From: Comamonadaceae bacterium
Lineage (GTDB): Bacteria > Pseudomonadota > Gammaproteobacteria > Burkholderiales > Burkholderiaceae_C
Length of the DNA: 47,347 nt
Direction of reading: 5' to 3'
NCBI GenBank assembly: GCA_947451385.1
Contig: CANFYZ010000021.1
Span: forward strand, 1 to 47,347
Shown here: piece after piece, positions 40,445 to 47,347 of the stretch
Layout: every line of letters begins with the position of its first letter
Numbering within the stretch: the stretch's first letter is position 1
Notes under the pieces: generated by a model
Seen by the model: the letters and a program-made list of their open reading frames with translations, nothing else
Databases searched by the model: none
Told to the model about the DNA's origin: nothing
Made by a program: the position numbers and the translations under genes

Positions 40445-42655
40445 ATGGAAATCAAAGTCAATTTTCTCGACAAACTGCGCCTGGAGGCCAAGTTTGACGA
40501 CTTCACCGTGGTGGCCGATCAGCCCATTCGTTACAAGGGCGATGGCTCGGCGCCCGGGCCGTTTGATTATTTTTTGGCGTCTTCGGCTTTGTGCGCAGCG
40601 TATTTTGTGAAGCTGTATTGCGAAACGCGAAACATTTCTACCGAGCACATTCGCCTGTCGCAAAACAACATCGTCGACCCTGACAACCGTTACCTGCAGA
40701 CCATCAAAATCCAGGTGGAGTTGCCGGCCGACATGTCCGACAAGGATCGCCAAGGCATTTTGCGGTCCATCGACCGCTGCACGGTCAAAAAAGCGGTGCA
40801 AGCCGGGCCGGTGTTTGTGGTCGAGGCGGTGGACAACCTGGACGCCGACGCGCAGGCCTTGCTCAGCCTGAACCCCGATGCGCAAGCGCAGACCCGCATC
40901 GCGGGCAAGGACCTGCCGCTGGAGCAAACCATCGCCAACATGACGGCGGTGTTGGCCAACCTGGGTATCAAGATCGAGATCGCGTCGTGGCGTAACCTGG
41001 TGCCCAACGTCTGGTCGTTGCACATCCGCGACGCGCATTCACCGATGTGCTTCACCAACGGCAAGGGTTCAAGCAAAGAAAGCGCCTTGGCCTCGGCGCT
41101 GGGTGAATACATCGAGCGGCTGAACAACAACCACTTTTACGCGGGCGTGTTTTTTGGCGAGGACCTCGCACAGGCCGACTTTGTGCACGACCCCCGTGAG
41201 CGCTGGTTCCAGCCCGGCAAACGCGACGCGCTGCCCAAAGGCTTGTTGGACGCGCACTGCTTGCGCATTTACAACCCCGACGGCGAGCTGCGCGCCTCGC
41301 ACCTGTTCGACACCAACTCCGGCAATACCGAGCGCGGCATTTGTGCGCTGCCTTATGTGCGCCAGTCCGACGGTGAGGTGGTGTATTTCCCGTCCAATTT
41401 GGTGGAAAACCTTTTCGTGAGCAACGGCATGAGCGCGGGCAACACCTTGGTTGAAGCGCAGGTCCAGTGCTTGTCAGAAATTTTTGAGCGCGCGGTCAAG
41501 CGCGAGATCTTGGAAGGCGAAATGGCCTTGCCGGATGTGCCGACTTCTGTGTTGGCCAAGTATCCTGGCATCGTGGCCGGCATCGAGGCTTTGGAAGCGC
41601 AGGGCTTTCCGGTCTTGGTCAAAGACGCGTCGCTGGGCGGTGTGTACCCGGTGATGTGCGTGACCCTGATGAACCCGCGCACGGGCGGTGTGTTCGCGTC
41701 CTTTGGCGCGCACCCTCGGTTGGAAGTTGCGCTGGAGCGCAGCTTGACCGAGTTGTTGCAAGGCCGTAGTTTTGAGGGCCTCAACGACCTGCCTGCGCCG
41801 ACTTTTGTTAGCAACGCCGTGACCGAGCCCAACAACTTTGTGGAGCATTTCATCGACTCCAGCGGCGTGGTGTCGTGGCGGTTTTTCAGTGCCCAAGCCG
41901 ACCACGACTTCGTGGAGTGGGACTTTGCCGAGCATGGCAACGATGCCACCGCGCAAGAGGCCGCCACGTTGTTTGGCATCTTGCAAACCCTGGGCAAAGA
42001 GGCCTATGTGACCGTGCACGACCAACTCGGCGCCACCGCCTGCCGCATCTTGGTGCCGGGCTATTCCGAGGTGTACCCGGTCGAAGACCTGATTTGGGAC
42101 AACACCAACAAAGCGCTCTTGTTCCGCGCCGATGTGCTGAACCTGCACCGCTTGGACGACGAGGCGTTAGAGGCCTTGTTGGAGCGGTTGGAGAACAACG
42201 AGCTCGACGACTACCTCGACATTGCCACGCTGATTGGCATTGAATTTGACGACAACACCGTGTGGGGCCAGTTGACGGTCATGGAGCTCAAGCTCTTGAT
42301 CCATTTGGCTTTGCAGCAGTTGGAAGAAGCCCACGAGTTGGTGGGCGCTTTCTTGCAATACAACGACAACACGGTGGAGCGCCGCTTGTTTTACCAAGCC
42401 CTGAACGTGGTGCTCGAGGTGACGCTGGACGAGGACTTGGACTTGGCGGATTACGCCGTCAACTTCCGCCGCATGTTTGGCGACGAGCGCATGGACGCGG
42501 CCATCGGCTCGGTGGACGGCCGCGTGCGCTTTCATGGCCTCACGCCCACCAGCCTCCAGTTGGAAACCTTGGACCGGCACCAGCGCTTGCTCGACAGTTA
42601 CAAAAAACTGCACGCAGCACGGGCGAGTGTGGCGGCGAAGCAGGCCTTGGTTTAA
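40445..42655 (+). CDS. OsmC-YcaO fusion protein
   Basis: This 736-residue protein has two parts. Residues 1-150 are an OsmC-like domain with RYKGDGSAPGPFDYFLASSA and both peroxidatic-type cysteines, Cys50 and Cys112. The rest is a YcaO domain with the ATP-site segments GSSKESALASALGEYIERL and EAQVQCLSEIFERAVKREI, and a C-terminal helical tail. YcaO proteins activate amide bonds with ATP; E. coli YcaO affects methylthiolation of ribosomal protein S12. No azoline precursor peptide or dehydrogenase is nearby and the tail lacks a PxPxP end, so thiazole synthesis is not indicated. ATG at 40445 is used. The OsmC part may deliver sulfur or handle persulfide or peroxide (inference). Confidence 0.88.
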   Translation: MEIKVNFLDKLRLEAKFDDFTVVADQPIRYKGDGSAPGPFDYFLASSALCAAYFVKLYCETRNISTEHIRLSQNNIVDPDNRYLQTIKIQVELPADMSDKDRQGILRSIDRCTVKKAVQAGPVFVVEAVDNLDADAQALLSLNPDAQAQTRIAGKDLPLEQTIANMTAVLANLGIKIEIASWRNLVPNVWSLHIRDAHSPMCFTNGKGSSKESALASALGEYIERLNNNHFYAGVFFGEDLAQADFVHDPRERWFQPGKRDALPKGLLDAHCLRIYNPDGELRASHLFDTNSGNTERGICALPYVRQSDGEVVYFPSNLVENLFVSNGMSAGNTLVEAQVQCLSEIFERAVKREILEGEMALPDVPTSVLAKYPGIVAGIEALEAQGFPVLVKDASLGGVYPVMCVTLMNPRTGGVFASFGAHPRLEVALERSLTELLQGRSFEGLNDLPAPTFVSNAVTEPNNFVEHFIDSSGVVSWRFFSAQADHDFVEWDFAEHGNDATAQEAATLFGILQTLGKEAYVTVHDQLGATACRILVPGYSEVYPVEDLIWDNTNKALLFRADVLNLHRLDDEALEALLERLENNELDDYLDIATLIGIEFDDNTVWGQLTVMELKLLIHLALQQLEEAHELVGAFLQYNDNTVERRLFYQALNVVLEVTLDEDLDLADYAVNFRRMFGDERMDAAIGSVDGRVRFHGLTPTSLQLETLDRHQRLLDSYKKLHAARASVAAKQALV

Positions 42656-42670
42656 TCCTGCCCAGCGGGT

Positions 42671-43975
42671 TCACTTCCCAAACAGCTTCATCACCTGCTG
42701 CCACCCGCGCAGCAGCAGGCCTGCGCGCTCCACCTCGGCTTGCGCCACCAGCGGGGTTTCGCCCACGGGTTTGCCGTTCGAGGTGGCGATCACCTTGCCG
42801 ATCACTGCGCCTTTGGCCACGGGGGCTTCCAGGTCCGGCTTGAGTTCCACGGTGGTTTGCACTTGCTGGCCGCGCGGCACAGTCAGCATCCAGGGGGCGC
42901 CCAGACCTGCGGCAACCGTGTCGGCTTTGCCGAAGCTGACCTTGGCGCTGGTGACCACGGCACCCGGCTGAATCGGTGTGGCTTTTTCGAAGCTGCCAAA
43001 GCCCCAACCGAGCAGGGTCCGCGATTGGTCAGCCCGTGCCTGGGGGCTGTTGGTGTTGAGGATGACCGTGATCAGGCGCATGTCGTTGCGCTTGGATGAG
43101 GTCACCAGACAGTAACCGGCTTCTTCGGTGTGGCCGGTTTTCAGGCCGTCCACGGTGGGGTCGGTGTAGAGCAGGGCGTTGCGGTTGCCTTGTTTGATGC
43201 CGTTGTACTTGAACTCGCGTTCCGCATAGAGCGGGTAATAGTCAGTGCCGCCGCCGATGATGGCGCGCGCCAAGATCGCCAGATCCCGCGCTGACGACTT
43301 GTGCGCCGGATCGGGCAGGCCCGTGGGATTCACGAATTGCGTGTGCGTCATGCCCAGTTTTTGGGCTTCGGCGTTCATCAGCTTGGCAAAGCCCGCTTCG
43401 GAGCCGGCCATGTGTTCGGCAATCGCCTTGGAGGCGTCGTTGCCCGACTGGATGATGATGCCGCGCAGGATGTCGATGACCGTGGCCTGGCTGTTCAGCG
43501 GCAGGTACATGCAAGACTCGGTGCTGGTGCCGCGGCACCAGGCGTTTTCACTGACCGAGACCAGGTCGGTGGGCTTGAGCTTGCCTGACCGCAGCGCCTG
43601 TTCGACCAGGTAGCTGGTCATCATTTTGGTGAGCGAGGCGGGCGGCAGTGCTTCGTCCGCGTTGGCTGAGGCGAGCACCTGGCCGGAATCAAAGTCCATC
43701 AGCAACCAGGCTTTGGCGGGCAGCGCGGGCGGGTTGGCGGCCAAAGCGCTGTCAGCTTCCAGTGGCGGCAAGGCGTTCGGGGTGGCCGCTGCCTTTTTGT
43801 GGGGCACGGCCTTGCTGGGCGCGGCCTTTGCATGGCTTGCGGATTTACCTGACGGGTGTCCAGCGGCCAAAGTTGCGCCGCTGGGCGTCAGAGCGCCTGC
43901 AGCGATGGCGAATATGAAGGGAAAGACGTTAAGGACGTGAAGTACTTTGATTGGGGAAGAAATTTTGTTTTTCAT
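42671..43975 (-). CDS. D-alanyl-D-alanine carboxypeptidase (PBP5/6 type)
   Basis: This periplasmic penicillin-binding protein trims the terminal D-Ala of peptidoglycan pentapeptides. The 434-residue precursor has a hydrophobic signal (about 10-38), an Ala/Lys/Pro-rich linker, then S114-L-T-K117, S177-G-N and K279-T-G in the catalytic domain. A PBP5 C-terminal beta domain and a final amphipathic helix ending GWQQVMKLFGK follow; this helix anchors the protein at the inner membrane. ATG at 43975 is used; the frame extending to 44047 adds 24 charged residues. Symbol dacA or dacC cannot be decided. It is convergent with the OsmC-YcaO gene. Confidence 0.93.
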   Translation of the reverse strand: MKNKISSPIKVLHVLNVFPFIFAIAAGALTPSGATLAAGHPSGKSASHAKAAPSKAVPHKKAAATPNALPPLEADSALAANPPALPAKAWLLMDFDSGQVLASANADEALPPASLTKMMTSYLVEQALRSGKLKPTDLVSVSENAWCRGTSTESCMYLPLNSQATVIDILRGIIIQSGNDASKAIAEHMAGSEAGFAKLMNAEAQKLGMTHTQFVNPTGLPDPAHKSSARDLAILARAIIGGGTDYYPLYAEREFKYNGIKQGNRNALLYTDPTVDGLKTGHTEEAGYCLVTSSKRNDMRLITVILNTNSPQARADQSRTLLGWGFGSFEKATPIQPGAVVTSAKVSFGKADTVAAGLGAPWMLTVPRGQQVQTTVELKPDLEAPVAKGAVIGKVIATSNGKPVGETPLVAQAEVERAGLLLRGWQQVMKLFGK

Positions 43976-44062
43976 GAGAAATTTTGTGCAGAGCGCAGAT
44001 TTTCGCCGATCTCTGACGCCTTTTTTGGGGCGTGACTTGCTCAGCACCCCCAGCCGAGAGAT

Positions 44063-46168
44063 TTAGCGCAGCACCGCACTTTTGTCTGCGGCTTGGATCA
44101 GCGCCTGCGCATCTTCGGGCAACAAAAAGCCCTCTTGCAAAGCGCGGTCGGCTGCTTTTTTCACTGCCTGCACATAGCCTTCGTGTGTGCCATAGCGTTC
44201 TTGCAGCGACAAACGTGTGTCGCCACTGGCTTGTCTCTGCGCTGCCGTTTTGGCGAAGGGCACCATGCCGCCCACGTAGTTGCAGATTTCGTTCTTATGG
44301 AAGGGCAGTGCACCATCGGCGGTGATGTTCCAGCCCAGATAGGTTCCCAGCGGTGCATCGCGCAACACGACAGGCACGCCGCCCACTTCGTTGCCGTCCG
44401 GGTCCACCTTGGGGGCATACATCGTCAATACCTGCTTGATGCGGGGTGGCGCCATGCTGGGCACGCCCGAGCCATCAACCGCTTTGAAGGCCGGGCCCCA
44501 GTCGTAGTCGTGCACAGGCATGATGAAGTCACGCTCCGGCACCGTGCTGCGCAGGCCGGGCAGTGCGGGGTACCCGAGGGCGGTTTTCTCGGCCACGGCC
44601 AATTGGTTTTGTGCCAAGGTGGGGTAGCGACTGGCCGGTGGCTCGGTGCCCTTCATGACCCAGTTGCGAAAGTGCACTCGCAGCGCATTCACGGTTTGGG
44701 TGTGCGGCATGGGGTTGGCGGGCAAGAGGCCTTGGCCAAAATTGTTGCCGGGGCACATGGGGCCCACTTTGGGCAGGGCGACTTCAGGCAGGCTGGTGTC
44801 AAACCCTCCGGCGCCGCCGCCGTGGTTGCTGCTGGCAATGTAATAACGTTTGACGTTGGGTGGCAATGGCAAGTCCTGTTTGCCATCGGTGCCAATCCAT
44901 TCGGGTGTGAGCTTCAAGGCCCAGACTTCGGCCGAGCCAAAGTGTTCCATGATTTTGGGACAAGTTTGGGTGGCGTTACAGCGGTCCAAAATGCCGGCGG
45001 CGGGCATGCCGCGCACCGGGTCGGGGTGCGGCAACCACCATTGCGGCCCCTCGCTGCCGGCCTGGTACAACTCCAGCACGCCGTCGGGCTGAGCCCAGCG
45101 GAAGTTCAAAGCAATGCGCCGCCCGGCAATGATGGGCCACAAGCCGTCGTGGACCTGTTGACCGCGTTCGTCCTGGTTGAAACCCAGATGCAGCCAGCCG
45201 CGCAAGTAGTTGCCCGACTGCGAAACGCCTCGCGCGATGCTGTGTTTGATGGTGTTGGCAATGGGGTTGGGCGTACCTGCGTCGTCTGCACGTGCCTGCT
45301 TGAAGAAGCTGGCGATATCGCGCCAAGCCGCTAAGCCGATGCCCAATACATAGGGGTCTTGCGCTTCAAAAACCACTTGGTACAAGCGCTTGGCGTCAAA
45401 GCCATTTTTCAGGCAAATCTGAGCAGGGTCTGGCGTGCCTGGAAAGGGGTTTTGCGCGTCACACTTGGCCCAAGCCCAATCGGTGGACGGGATGATTTGC
45501 TCGTCAAAGACCTCGCCATTCATGTTTTCTCGGCCCCTGGAAACCAGCTTGGCTTGGCGGGTGTACAGCGATGCAGGTTTGTAGGGCACCGGGTTGGTTT
45601 GCACCATCAAGGGCTGCGAGGCGGGACCCGAGCGGTTGACGATGCGCGCCAACACTTGGCCTTTGACGGGGCTGCCGTCCAAGTTGCGTGCCACCGGCAC
45701 TTGCAAAAACTGCATGCCATCGAGGGTGGCTTTGGGCTTCACGGTTGTGGCGCCGACGTTGTCACCTTGCCAGCCACTGGCCAGGCCAATATCGCCCAGA
45801 GCCAACTCCTGCTCGGCATACGGATACACCCTTCCTCGGTTCGGGACGTCATGCCACATCAACCCACTGGCTTGCTGCAGATTCACGGGTTTGTAAATCA
45901 CAAAAGAGGTCATGTAGCGCACTTTGCCGTCTTTGTCTTTGGCCAGTTCAATGTCTTGAATGATGGCGTTTTGCGCGAGCTTGGGGTCGAGTTCACCAAA
46001 GGCTCGACCTGCCACCTGCTCGTAGGCAATGCCTGTGTTCTGAGCCGCGGGGGTGGTCACAGGGCGTGTGTCATCGATGACGATGCGCGTGATGCGGGCT
46101 TCAGCCCCGCTGCTGCACAGCAACGCCAAGGTGGTGGCCATCCAGCTGAGTTTAATTTTCCAATGCAT
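44063..46168 (-). CDS. large secreted alpha/beta hydrolase domain protein
   Basis: The 701-residue precursor has a signal peptide (cut near GAEA, residue 24) and AAGGAAGT before the ATG. It resembles the PF20091-type alpha/beta hydrolase domain proteins found in proteobacteria. The likely nucleophile is in RGVSQSGNYLRGWLHLGF (GVSQSG at 314-319), and a late FIMPVHDYDWGPAF with further conserved Asp and His fits the rest of a triad. Several cysteine pairs (CDAQNPFPG, DRCNATQTCP) suggest disulfides in the periplasm. Substrate unknown; ester or lactone hydrolysis is likely. Confidence 0.78.
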   Translation of the reverse strand: MHWKIKLSWMATTLALLCSSGAEARITRIVIDDTRPVTTPAAQNTGIAYEQVAGRAFGELDPKLAQNAIIQDIELAKDKDGKVRYMTSFVIYKPVNLQQASGLMWHDVPNRGRVYPYAEQELALGDIGLASGWQGDNVGATTVKPKATLDGMQFLQVPVARNLDGSPVKGQVLARIVNRSGPASQPLMVQTNPVPYKPASLYTRQAKLVSRGRENMNGEVFDEQIIPSTDWAWAKCDAQNPFPGTPDPAQICLKNGFDAKRLYQVVFEAQDPYVLGIGLAAWRDIASFFKQARADDAGTPNPIANTIKHSIARGVSQSGNYLRGWLHLGFNQDERGQQVHDGLWPIIAGRRIALNFRWAQPDGVLELYQAGSEGPQWWLPHPDPVRGMPAAGILDRCNATQTCPKIMEHFGSAEVWALKLTPEWIGTDGKQDLPLPPNVKRYYIASSNHGGGAGGFDTSLPEVALPKVGPMCPGNNFGQGLLPANPMPHTQTVNALRVHFRNWVMKGTEPPASRYPTLAQNQLAVAEKTALGYPALPGLRSTVPERDFIMPVHDYDWGPAFKAVDGSGVPSMAPPRIKQVLTMYAPKVDPDGNEVGGVPVVLRDAPLGTYLGWNITADGALPFHKNEICNYVGGMVPFAKTAAQRQASGDTRLSLQERYGTHEGYVQAVKKAADRALQEGFLLPEDAQALIQAADKSAVLR

Positions 46169-46256
46169 GGGGACTTCCTTGTGTGAATTGAGGGCTGTGG
46201 CGATGCCCTAGATTAAAGGGCCTTCGTGCTTCGACTTCAAGCGGAGTTACCCCCGG

Positions 46257-46297
46257 CTTGTCGACGCACCGTGCGATGGAGCCACCTAGGCGACAAG
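46257..46297. repeat. inverted repeat in front of the MFS gene
   Basis: CTTGTCG (46257-46263) and CGACAAG (46291-46297) are perfect 7-bp arms around 27 bases that contain a GCACCGTGC hairpin. The repeat lies in the 200 bp between two divergent genes, so it may be an operator or a leader hairpin. Nothing else in that gap was recognised. Confidence 0.35.
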
Positions 46298-46370
46298 GTG
46301 GGTGCCATGGGCCACCCAAAATCATCCGCTACGGCTGTCTCCTGGCCCTTTTTTGGATTGAAACGCCCTG

Positions 46371-47347
46371 ATGTTGTCTCTTTCATTTCGCCGTCTGGCC
46401 TGGTCCAATTTGCTGGCCCAGTCGGCCGAGCAACTGAGTTTGGCGGCCGTGCCGATTGTGGCGGTGCTGATGCTCCAGGCCGGCCCCGGCGAGATCGGGT
46501 TTTTGGCCTCCATCCAGTCCTTGCCGTTTTTGCTGCTGTCCATGCCGCTGGGTTTGTTGGCCGACCGCACCTCGCGCAAGCGCTTGATGGCCTGGGCCGA
46601 AGCGCTGCGCGCCGTGGCTTTGCTGCTGCTGTTTGCCTTGGTGCTGCTGGAGCAGGTTTCCATTGTGGCTTTGGCGGTGATCGGTTTCTTGGCCGCGGTG
46701 GGCACGGTGGCTTTCAGTGTGGCTGCGCCCTCGTTGGTGCCCGCGCTGGTGCCGGTGGAAGGCTTGGCCCGCGCCAATGGCCGCTTGGAGTTGGCCCGCA
46801 GTTCGGCCTTTGCAGCGGGTCCGGCCTTGGCGGGTGCTTTGATTGCTTGGACGGGTGCCTCCGTGGCCTTTGTGTTGTCAGGCATGTTGTCGGTGGTGGC
46901 GGTGCTGTTGCTGCGAGGCATCTTGGAGCCGGTGCGTGCGGCCATGCCGCCACGTCACCCCTTGCTGGAACTCAAAGACGGTGCGCAATGGGTGTGGCGC
47001 AGTGACTTGCTGCGGCCCATCATGTTCACCTCGATTGCTTGGAACATTTCCTGGTTCATGCTGCAGGCGGCTTATGTGCCTTATGCGATTCGCGATCTGG
47101 GGCTGGACGCTGGCGGCGTGGGTGTCACGCTGGCCTGTTATGGCGTGGGCATGATTTTGGGCTCTTTGATCGCACCGCGTGTGGTGGCGGCCTTGCCCTT
47201 TGGCCAGGCGATTTTGATTGGGCCTTACTTTTCTGTTCTGGCGGCCACCACCATGGCGCTGTCTCTGTATTGGCCAGAGGGCTGGGTGGCGGCGTTGTCG
47301 TATTTCTTTTTTGGGGTGGGGCCGATCATCTGGACCATCACGTCCAC
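46371..47347 (+). CDS. MFS exporter (EntS/MFS_3-like), 5' part
   Basis: An open frame runs from ATG 46371 to the window end (325 codons, no stop), so the C-terminal part is missing. It shows about nine hydrophobic helices and the MFS loop MPLGLLADRTSRKRLMAWAE after helix 2. SLVPALVPVEGLARANGRLE, between helices 4 and 5, is typical of the MFS_3 or EntS-like exporters. Members export siderophores, drugs or metabolites; the substrate cannot be told. The gene is divergent from the secreted hydrolase. Confidence 0.85.
   Translation, partial: MLSLSFRRLAWSNLLAQSAEQLSLAAVPIVAVLMLQAGPGEIGFLASIQSLPFLLLSMPLGLLADRTSRKRLMAWAEALRAVALLLLFALVLLEQVSIVALAVIGFLAAVGTVAFSVAAPSLVPALVPVEGLARANGRLELARSSAFAAGPALAGALIAWTGASVAFVLSGMLSVVAVLLLRGILEPVRAAMPPRHPLLELKDGAQWVWRSDLLRPIMFTSIAWNISWFMLQAAYVPYAIRDLGLDAGGVGVTLACYGVGMILGSLIAPRVVAALPFGQAILIGPYFSVLAATTMALSLYWPEGWVAALSYFFFGVGPIIWTITS

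Noticed and set aside
44093..45334. 413-codon plus-strand frame opposite the secreted hydrolase
   Set aside because: Shadow frame; the minus-strand protein has a signal peptide, ribosome site and hydrolase motif.
46226..47005. 259-codon plus-strand frame at the window end
   Set aside because: Gly/Ala/Arg-rich shadow. The real gene is the frame from 46371, which has MFS helices and stays open to the edge.
1..47347. CRISPR array, prophage or intact insertion sequence
   Set aside because: No regularly spaced repeats, cas genes, phage structural genes or full transposase were seen on either strand.

Overview
The window looks like chromosomal DNA of a betaproteobacterium, most likely order Burkholderiales and plausibly family Comamonadaceae. 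This is inferred from several features: four orphan TctC/Bug-type periplasmic binding proteins, the assimilatory order cysI-DUF934-cysH-cysD-cysN with a 4Fe-4S APS reductase, the PF08886-type GshA, an OsmC-YcaO fusion, classical ArgA, and a full-length HrpA with a DUF3418 tail. No rRNA, tRNA, CRISPR array, intact insertion sequence or prophage gene was seen.

Layout. (1) 1-4720, all plus strand: the 3' part of a GMC flavoprotein dehydrogenase, a ribbon-helix-helix protein, glyoxalase I-like VOC protein, GshA, second VOC protein, 2OG-Fe(II) oxygenase and a small cytochrome c. The genes are tightly packed, and the set reads as a thiol-dependent aldehyde or polyol module of unknown substrate. (2) 4962-17759: a catabolic region for an unidentified organic acid. 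It has a GntR/UTRA regulator with three candidate operators, then tctC, three acyl-CoA dehydrogenases, a crotonase and a CaiB/BaiF CoA-transferase in one direction. A convergent nitronate monooxygenase follows, then an IclR regulator with its own tctC and a second CoA-transferase. (3) 17875-26992, minus strand: sulfate assimilation (cysI to cysN), then a 7Fe ferredoxin and a ferredoxin-NADP reductase that could power CysI. Next comes a clear TPP riboswitch in front of a TonB-dependent receptor, which is therefore probably a thiamine transporter. (4) 27027-36770: an MFS permease, an MnmC C-terminal-like FAD oxidase, yggX, divergent fpr, dsbB, argA and hrpA. HrpA carries an in-frame REP-like tandem repeat.

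(5) 36778-40228: a small accessory patch with a secreted C-x10-C repeat protein, a higBA toxin-antitoxin pair, a Tat-type TctC protein and a BrnT toxin with an XRE antitoxin. Just downstream of the antitoxin lies a 57-codon reading frame whose first 17 residues read as the start of type I restriction methylase HsdM, apparently the scar of a lost hsd locus. Both toxin genes have sigma70-like promoters so close to the start codon that leaderless mRNAs are predicted. (6) 40445-47347: an OsmC-YcaO fusion, a PBP5-type D,D-carboxypeptidase, a large secreted alpha/beta hydrolase, and an MFS exporter cut by the window end.

The best candidates for something not yet described are the GshA-glyoxalase-oxygenase-cytochrome cluster, the acyl-CoA operon with three dehydrogenases lacking the usual active-site Glu, and the riboswitch-controlled receptor. 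All functional readings come from motif recognition and gene context only; no database search was run.
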